A stretch of 11,196 nucleotides of DNA from Bdellovibrio sp. GTDB taxonomy: Bacteria; Bdellovibrionota; Bdellovibrionia; Bdellovibrionales; Bdellovibrionaceae. The translations under genes and the position numbers were made by a program. Where the stretch lies: positions 1-11,196 of the forward strand of contig PSRN01000313.1 of assembly GCA_003176075.1 (NCBI GenBank), given 5' to 3'. Within the stretch, counting starts at the first letter, position 1; the number at the start of each line of letters is the position of its first letter. Below, one piece after another: positions 6,293 to 11,196 of the stretch. Below the pieces are notes generated by a model. The model did not search any database. It worked only from the letters and a program-made list of their open reading frames with translations, and was not told the DNA's origin.

Positions 6293-7129
6293 CTACACAA
6301 TTTGGGTATGGTGGCGCCAAGCCCGCCGTGACATGGCCGCTTTTTCGATAGGGCAAGCACTGGCAAAGATTTCAGTTTGATTGTCAGCAACCAAAAGGTT
6401 GCTCTGATGAGGCTGCCGAAAAGTGTTGCTGCGCCACCAATCTTCCTTGTCATAGAAAATGCCGTCACGTCCAACCACCACCGGACGGAGCCCCATTTCC
6501 AGTATTTGCGCCGTTAGCCCGTTCTTGCCACTCTCAAAACGGTAGGCATCAAATTTTTCCTTCATTTTCGGCACCTTTATTTTCAACGCCACATCCCGCG
6601 AAATAACAAAAGCATTCGTCCTGAGGTGATAGTTCGGGAACCAGGGAAAGTATCGCGGATAACGTCTGCGATCCCGGGACTCTAACTTCCAAAATTTGCA
6701 CGTCGGCCGAGTCATATCGAAGACGTTGGTCGCCATGCTTTCCCAGGACGCGGAAACCCCTGCCACGCCGACCCCGGGAGAAACCGTTGCTTGAAAAAGA
6801 GATCGCAGCCATCCATCAACAAGCGGACGACTGAATGTATTAACGAAGCAGTAGTAAGGATAGGGCCGAATCCGAATCAAATCAAAATACACCGAAAGAT
6901 CAAAACCACGGTCGGAAACGTTGATCGACTGAGGCGAGAAACGTGCAAAGAGGGACAGGGTCTCGGCACGATCTTCGTCGGATTCAAAGCCCTTGAAGAT
7001 GACAAGAAAATCATGAGCCATACCGGCAGGTCTTTCACTATAACCTTCGATGAATCTACGGACCGGTTCCAAGCCATCCGCCTTGCGCGCTAAATAGGCC
7101 AGAACGAGGCTCGCTTCATTGGCGGTCAT
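6293..7129 (-). CDS. Putative glycosyltransferase-like protein, 278 aa
   Basis: Likely a GT-A-like protein of the polysaccharide cluster; no catalytic assignment can be made. Early residues (SLVLAYLARKADGLEPVRRF) and the block FVNTFSRPLVDGWLRSLFQA then GVGVAGVSASWES resemble a family often found uncharacterised in O-antigen clusters, where a GT2-like nucleotide-sugar domain lists 'N-S/T-x-S-R' and 'GxVGxxGSW' segments. I see no clean DxD motif. There is no signal peptide or membrane span, so it should be cytoplasmic or membrane-associated. ATG at 7129 overlaps the stop of the preceding GT2 gene by 4 nt (ATGA), so it is translationally coupled to it. Family resemblance is from memory and partial; the role as a glycosyltransferase is inferred mainly from context. 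Confidence 0.6.
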   Translation of the reverse strand: MTANEASLVLAYLARKADGLEPVRRFIEGYSERPAGMAHDFLVIFKGFESDEDRAETLSLFARFSPQSINVSDRGFDLSVYFDLIRIRPYPYYCFVNTFSRPLVDGWLRSLFQATVSPGVGVAGVSASWESMATNVFDMTRPTCKFWKLESRDRRRYPRYFPWFPNYHLRTNAFVISRDVALKIKVPKMKEKFDAYRFESGKNGLTAQILEMGLRPVVVGRDGIFYDKEDWWRSNTFRQPHQSNLLVADNQTEIFASACPIEKAAMSRRAWRHHTQIV

Positions 7130-8958
7130 AAAGACCCTGTGACGACGTTTGAATCAATAAAGTACGGGTCGATCGGGTACCGTGCGTCCCATTTCTTATG
7201 CAGCTCCAAATCCTCTTTTTGTATCGGTACCGGTGCCTTGCGAGCCGAAATCAACACGCTGGCTGGCTCGTAGACGGTTCGATAACCCGCATCTTTCGCC
7301 CGCAGGCAATAATCCAAATCAAAATGATTTCTGGGAAAGGATGAGACGTCGAAGCCACCCAATTGATTGAAGAGTGCCTTGGGCGTCAAAAAACACCGTA
7401 TTGAAACGCCGGTGACATTTCGCTGAAGAAAGTTTTGATACATGTACCCCGGCGTATCCGGTAACCCTTCATACGGCGAGGCTGTCCCATTGCGTCGGTT
7501 GCCAACCACATAGCCACAGTGAAGCACGTGGCGTGACGGACTCAGTAATCGAGTTCCGACAATGCCAACGCCAGCGTGATCTAAATGGCCGACGAGACGA
7601 GTGAGCCAGTCGCTGGACAAGGCCTCCAGGCCGACGTCAAGGAAGATCAAGTATTCCCCACGGGCTTGTTCCGCTCCCGCGTTGGCCCATCGCCCAACCT
7701 CTGCCGTCGCCCGAGGCGACCCGGCTGAGTCAACTCCTGGTGCAATCTCGACAAACCTTAACGCTGTTTCCGAGTTGAAAACACCCGTGGCGTCTGCGGC
7801 AGCGCCGCCCACGCTCTGCCTCCGCAATTCGAGAATTCGCTCCTGTTGGTTCGATTCGCCGACAATGATGATCTCGGTGGGGCTGAAATCCGTCCGATAG
7901 GCAAGCGTTAAGATCGTCTTATCAAGAAACTCAGGTTGCAAATTCAAAATTATCACCGATAAATGACGGCGCTGAACAGGCAGAAATTTCATGCGAAAAG
8001 TATTCGGAATCGGTCCTGTTTCCAAAAAAGCTTGATAGTGACGCCGACGGATAACCTGGGCCACCGCTCTTTCCTGGGCTGAAGTCACATAGGGCTTGGC
8101 GGGCTCCTCCCCTTGTGCTGTCGATCCGGACCAAATCCGCCAACTGTAGAGAATTTTGCGAAGGTGAAAAATGCTCTCAGTGCGTTCGGCAATTCGTAAG
8201 ACCAACTCCCAATCTTGCGTTCCGTTAAAACAACTTTCGTAGCCACCGATCTCGGCGACCAGTCGCCGCCGCACAACCAGGAAATGCGACAAAAACATCA
8301 TGTTCGGAAGCAAATCCGGCGACCAATCCGGTTTGAAGAAAGGTTCGCTATGAATTTCACGATCGTTGATCTTATCTTCGTCGCTATAGATGACATCCAA
8401 CTGAGGATTCTTATTGAGCTCCGAAACAACTTCAAAAAGCGCATTTGGCCACAACAAGTCATCATGATCCACCAGACCAATAAATTCGCCGCGCGCCATC
8501 TTCCATCCATCGTTGGTCGCCGTTGAGATGTGCCCGTTCGTATTTCTAAAAAGAGTGCGAAACCTGGCATCGCTTTGAGCATATTCCTGCAGGATTTTTC
8601 TCACATGCGGGTGCGGCGAACAGTCATCAACAAGACAAGCTTCCCAGTTTGAATAGCTCTGCGCTAAAACCGAATCCAAGCAGTTCCGCAAGTAAATTTC
8701 TGGAGTGTTGTAAATCGGAATAACTAATGAAATCAGTGGCCGATAAGGCAAGAGCACTTCAAGGTTTCGCTGTTCCGCGAGGTGAGCTGCCGGCGGCCAT
8801 GCGGCAAGCAGACGCCCGGACTCATGGGCAGCGGAATTGCGACGACGCACGCGACTAATCACACGACTTATCACACGACTTATCGCGCGTCGAACCCGCG
8901 CCCCAATTTCCCGGTAACGAAACAGCGAAAACGGACTCTTTAGAAAATTGAAATTCAT
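7126..8958 (-). CDS. Two-domain GT2 glycosyltransferase
   Basis: Predicted inverting glycosyltransferase that extends a surface glycan on the cytoplasmic face. The first GT2 domain (about residues 75-280) looks intact: SLVIPIYNTP, VDDCSP, VDHDD (163-167, metal/nucleotide binding), YSDEDK and NGTQDWELVLR (catalytic region). The second (about 332-570) is weaker: the usual DD motif appears as FLDVGLE (439-444), although FDLDYCLRAKDAGYR is kept. Residues 382-393 are a 12-residue repeat insertion in a loop of this second domain. The N-terminus is basic and amphipathic with a triple ISRV repeat (26-37), suggesting membrane contact. First gene of the minus-strand operon. The ATG at 8958 lacks an obvious ribosome-binding site, so the exact start is uncertain. 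Confidence 0.88.
   Translation of the reverse strand: MNFNFLKSPFSLFRYREIGARVRRAISRVISRVISRVRRRNSAAHESGRLLAAWPPAAHLAEQRNLEVLLPYRPLISLVIPIYNTPEIYLRNCLDSVLAQSYSNWEACLVDDCSPHPHVRKILQEYAQSDARFRTLFRNTNGHISTATNDGWKMARGEFIGLVDHDDLLWPNALFEVVSELNKNPQLDVIYSDEDKINDREIHSEPFFKPDWSPDLLPNMMFLSHFLVVRRRLVAEIGGYESCFNGTQDWELVLRIAERTESIFHLRKILYSWRIWSGSTAQGEEPAKPYVTSAQERAVAQVIRRRHYQAFLETGPIPNTFRMKFLPVQRRHLSVIILNLQPEFLDKTILTLAYRTDFSPTEIIIVGESNQQERILELRRQSVGGAAADATGVFNSETALRFVEIAPGVDSAGSPRATAEVGRWANAGAEQARGEYLIFLDVGLEALSSDWLTRLVGHLDHAGVGIVGTRLLSPSRHVLHCGYVVGNRRNGTASPYEGLPDTPGYMYQNFLQRNVTGVSIRCFLTPKALFNQLGGFDVSSFPRNHFDLDYCLRAKDAGYRTVYEPASVLISARKAPVPIQKEDLELHKKWDARYPIDPYFIDSNVVTGSL
7780..7815 (-). repeat. In-frame palindromic repeat, copy 5 (no core, 36 bp)
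   Basis: On the minus strand, only the outer parts of the element remain: head AGCGTGGGCGGC, GCTGCC, GCAGAC and tail GCCACGGGTGTT, all matching other copies exactly. The 24-bp palindromic core is absent. It encodes SVGGAAADATGV in the same frame as copies 1 and 2, and shows that the head and tail are conserved independently of the core. Confidence 0.88.
8853..8888 (-). repeat. 12-bp tandem repeat (three units)
   Basis: Three near-identical 12-bp units (8853-8864, 8865-8876, 8877-8888) of the type GACTTATCACAC encode three ISRV blocks near the N-terminus of the GT2 protein. The length preserves the frame; slippage could change the number of blocks. Confidence 0.8.
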
Positions 8959-9142
8959 ACAGAAAATGTCATATATCGAAAGATATGTTCAAGGGACGAG
9001 GAATACCAGTCAAGGGCTTTCTAAGAGCGCATCTAAGGCATGGCCAAGCCCAGGCCATGATGGAATCAAAATCTTGGTTTCTACACATTTTCGTTGGGAC
9101 TAAATGGTGCTTATGGGTATGTTTGTTTGCTGGGGGACGGAG
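8959..9142. other. Divergent intergenic region
   Basis: These 184 bp separate the start of the minus-strand operon from the start of the plus-strand GT2 gene and should hold both promoters. An AT-rich hairpin with a GAAA loop (ATATC-GAAA-GATAT, about 8972-8986) sits near the minus-strand start. I could not pick a -35/-10 pair for either direction with confidence, and no JUMPstart/ops-like sequence is seen. Confidence 0.5.
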
Positions 9143-10879
9143 ATGTCACGGGATTCAAGATTGCAAAGACTCATCAGCCTGATTTACAAGTTCATTGGTT
9201 ACGCCCGAACCCGTGGATTGAGGCATGCAACCAAGCTTGCAATGATCAAGCTCGCGCGCTCGATACTGAAGCACTTGGAGGCTGGCGAAATAGTTCAACC
9301 AGTGAATCCCCTAGCGCTAGGAAGCTACACTAACCACGAGCAGATTCGACGATATTTCCAGAGTCGTCGCGGCCCCTTCCTGCGCGCGGCGGATTCGCTC
9401 CTTGAAACACGCCCGTTTTTCACGCTCTGGATTATTCCCGACTCAAGCTGGCTGGCGGGCCTTGAAGGAATTTTGCTTGAACTGCAAAATCAGATTTATT
9501 CTGATTTTGAGACCTATGTTCAGGTGCCACGAACCCTGACCCAAAGTGAACATCGGCGGCTCAATGGCCTGCAGGCTCGCTTTCCCCACCTGCATTTAAC
9601 GGACGAAGGTTTAGCTTCTAACATTTCGCGCTTTCGGGGTGACCTCATCCTGTGCTTTTCTGCCGGCGACCACATCGATTCGGAAACTTTGTTGCAAATC
9701 GCCTTTGTGTCTCAGAAGGAATCGGGCTGCCAGTGTTTCTATACAGACCACGATTTGATCGCTGGAAATGACACAACAACGCCATTTTTCAAACCTGACT
9801 GGTCCCCAGAATATTTTAGTAACCGGCTTGATGCATTATACCCATTGGTGATGCGAAAAGCCTCACTAGAAAAGATTGGCGCGCAGTACGGCGTGGGCGG
9901 CGGCATTGGCGATCTCCGAATGATTTATCAGAAACTCATTGAAACCGGTGCCACCGGATTTCACCTGCGCGAGGCGCTTTTTCACCGCTCTCAGGAAACG
10001 GATCGAATCGTCAGGGGTTGGACATTGGCCAAGGTCCAACCCGCATTCAAAGGGGTTCCGCTTGTCTCAATCGTGATTCCCACCAACGATACGACAAGAT
10101 TTGTCGACGGCCTTGGCGTCGTAAATTATCCCACGCATCTCATTCAGAGCATTTTTGAACGAACCACATACGTCAATTTCGAAGTCATTCTTGTCGACAA
10201 TTTTAACCTGTCAGCGAAAACAAAGGCTGACCTGGAAAAATATCCGATTTCTTACCAACACTTCAAAGTTGGCGAAAAGGGCTTCAACTTTTCCCAAAAA
10301 ATCAACTATGCGATGTCTTTTGCCAAGGGTGAGTACCTCGTCATGCTCAATGACGATATGGAGGTCACCACGCCAGACTGGATCGAACAACTTTTGGAAT
10401 ATGCCCATCGTCCAGGCATTGGTGTCGTCGGGGGAAAACTGATCTACCCCAACCAAACGATTCAACACGCCGGAGTGTGTTTCAATCGAGGCGAAGCCAT
10501 CCACGTTTACCATGGTCAATCTAAGTACAATAGGGGGCATCAGGACTTCATCCATAGCGTCAAGAATTTCCTCGCTGTGACCGGCGCTTGTTCGATGATC
10601 CCCGCCAAAGTTTGGCAAGCCCTTGGGGGGTACGACGAAAACCTTGCGATTGATCTCAATGATGTTGATTTCTGTCTGCGGGCTTTCGAACGTGGACTTC
10701 GAGTGGTCTACAATCCGTCGTGTGAATTGGTCCATTTTCATCAAGGGACAATGAGCCATCGCATCCAGTCCCCCGCTGACCGCGAGGTTTTCTTTTCCCG
10801 CTGGTCCAATTATGCCAAATACGATCCGTTCGTTAATGGACCTGCAGAACAGCTTCTTGATGTCGATTTTGTGTTTTGA
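9143..10879 (+). CDS. Two-domain GT2 glycosyltransferase, N-domain degenerate
   Basis: Predicted glycosyltransferase of the same general design as the divergent neighbour. With the start at 9143 (GGGGGA 5 nt upstream, MSRDSRLQRLI) it has 578 aa; ATG at 9104 would add 13 residues that look unlike a natural N-terminus. The second GT2 domain (from residue 307, PLVSIVIPTNDT) is intact: VILVDNF, GFNFSQKINYAM, LNDDME (402-407), VTGACSMIP and DLNDVDFCLRAFERGLRVVY. The first domain keeps the fold (FFKPDWSPEYFSNR) but the aspartate motif is FSAGDHID and the usual catalytic QDxxLxLR region is GIGDLRMIY, so it is probably inactive or a binding module. The 3' end overlaps the convergent neighbour's reading frame by 70 nt. 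Confidence 0.87.
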   Translation: MSRDSRLQRLISLIYKFIGYARTRGLRHATKLAMIKLARSILKHLEAGEIVQPVNPLALGSYTNHEQIRRYFQSRRGPFLRAADSLLETRPFFTLWIIPDSSWLAGLEGILLELQNQIYSDFETYVQVPRTLTQSEHRRLNGLQARFPHLHLTDEGLASNISRFRGDLILCFSAGDHIDSETLLQIAFVSQKESGCQCFYTDHDLIAGNDTTTPFFKPDWSPEYFSNRLDALYPLVMRKASLEKIGAQYGVGGGIGDLRMIYQKLIETGATGFHLREALFHRSQETDRIVRGWTLAKVQPAFKGVPLVSIVIPTNDTTRFVDGLGVVNYPTHLIQSIFERTTYVNFEVILVDNFNLSAKTKADLEKYPISYQHFKVGEKGFNFSQKINYAMSFAKGEYLVMLNDDMEVTTPDWIEQLLEYAHRPGIGVVGGKLIYPNQTIQHAGVCFNRGEAIHVYHGQSKYNRGHQDFIHSVKNFLAVTGACSMIPAKVWQALGGYDENLAIDLNDVDFCLRAFERGLRVVYNPSCELVHFHQGTMSHRIQSPADREVFFSRWSNYAKYDPFVNGPAEQLLDVDFVF

Positions 10880-11196
10880 GTTAGAATTTCAAGCCGGCGG
10901 CGCCGCAGCCAGGATGAATGTTCATAATCCTCGATGCAGTTGGTTCCTCTTGTAACACTCTCGTGATGGTAACCAAAAGCATAGGGTGTATAGACAATCC
11001 GATGACCCCGGCGGCGTATCCGCCAACATAGATCCGTGTCGCTGTAAGCGATCGGATACCAGATCTCGTCAAATCCACTGACATCGGCGTAAACCGAGGG
11101 TCGCACCAGCAAACACGCACCGGTCACAGCTTTCACCACCATGGGGCTCAGGGTGCGGTCACAGGCCTGACGACTGCTGAGATGTTCCAAATGGTA
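10810..11196 (-). CDS. GT2 glycosyltransferase C-terminal part, partial at window edge
   Basis: The frame enters from the right edge with no start (residues YHLEHLSSRQ at the edge), so only the 3' end is present. It contains the GT2 C-terminal signature: VVKAVTGACLLVRPSVY, SGFDEIWYPIAYSDTDLCWRIRRRGHRIVYTPYAFGYHHESVTRG, with the catalytic SDTDLCWR segment intact. After RRRRLEIL (about 10885) the expected DP-x-Y-x-P-N ending is missing; the last 23 residues are antisense to the neighbouring gene's end and look unrelated to the family. The gene may therefore be cut at its 3' end by an old rearrangement, or simply have a short divergent tail. Function of the complete protein: glycosyl transfer in the same glycan pathway, substrate unknown. 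Confidence 0.8.
   Translation of the reverse strand, partial: YHLEHLSSRQACDRTLSPMVVKAVTGACLLVRPSVYADVSGFDEIWYPIAYSDTDLCWRIRRRGHRIVYTPYAFGYHHESVTRGTNCIEDYEHSSWLRRRRLEILTQNTKSTSRSCSAGPLTNGSYLA

Noticed and set aside
8985..9182. A 65-codon open frame upstream of the plus-strand GT2 gene
   Set aside because: No family features, and it overlaps the start of the well-supported GT2 gene in another frame.
9891..9901. An exact 11-bp match to the repeat head (GCGTGGGCGGC) in the plus-strand GT2 gene
   Set aside because: No joiner, core or tail follows; the next bases do not match any copy. An isolated 11-mer in GC-rich Gly codons is probably chance, though a decayed remnant cannot be excluded.
10211..10759. 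A 182-codon open frame on the minus strand
   Set aside because: It is antisense to the intact second GT2 domain of the plus-strand gene and has no recognisable motif.
10890..10915. GC-rich stretch GGCGGCGCCGCAGCC as a sixth repeat copy
   Set aside because: It lacks the CGTGGGC head and the CGCCACGGGTG tail, and simply encodes an Arg-rich run in the partial GT2 frame.

Overview
The window is an accessory surface-polysaccharide region (LPS O-antigen or capsule type) of a bacterium with moderate GC content. The gene content suggests a Gram-negative, but nothing here identifies the phylum: there are no rRNA, tRNA or housekeeping genes. Both ends cut through glycosyltransferase genes, so the cluster continues on both sides.

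Layout, left to right. (1) A plus-strand GT4-type glycosyltransferase, open at the left edge, with a repeat insertion and a duplicated coiled-coil tail (to 1448). (2) A minus-strand vapBC toxin-antitoxin pair (1565-2211) with a recognisable autoregulatory promoter/operator. (3) A long minus-strand block, read from 8958 down to 2358: a two-domain GT2 glycosyltransferase, a putative glycosyltransferase-like protein, a sugar C-methyltransferase, glucose-1-phosphate cytidylyltransferase (rfbF), CDP-glucose 4,6-dehydratase (rfbG) and an RmlC-type epimerase. Most junctions are 4-nt ATGA overlaps, so it reads as a translationally coupled operon. (4) A divergent plus-strand two-domain GT2 glycosyltransferase (9143-10879). 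(5) The 3' end of another minus-strand GT2 gene, running off the right edge.

How the genes fit together: RfbF and RfbG would make CDP-4-keto-6-deoxy-glucose. The C-methyltransferase and the epimerase would branch and epimerise it, giving a CDP-activated C-methyl-6-deoxyhexose. The surrounding glycosyltransferases would build it into a surface glycan. The expected final 4-ketoreductase is not in the window.

The most unusual feature is a family of short, GC-rich repeats. Five copies of 36, 42, 60, 60 and 120 bp all lie inside coding sequence, in three different genes and in both orientations. Each has a fixed 12-bp head, a fixed tail and zero to three copies of a palindromic core. The lengths are all multiples of three, the sequence has no stop codon in any of six frames, and the insertions fall in linkers or at a protein N-terminus. 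It behaves like an in-frame, protein-tolerated mobile palindromic element, analogous in concept to the Rickettsia palindromic elements. I do not recognise it as a named family.
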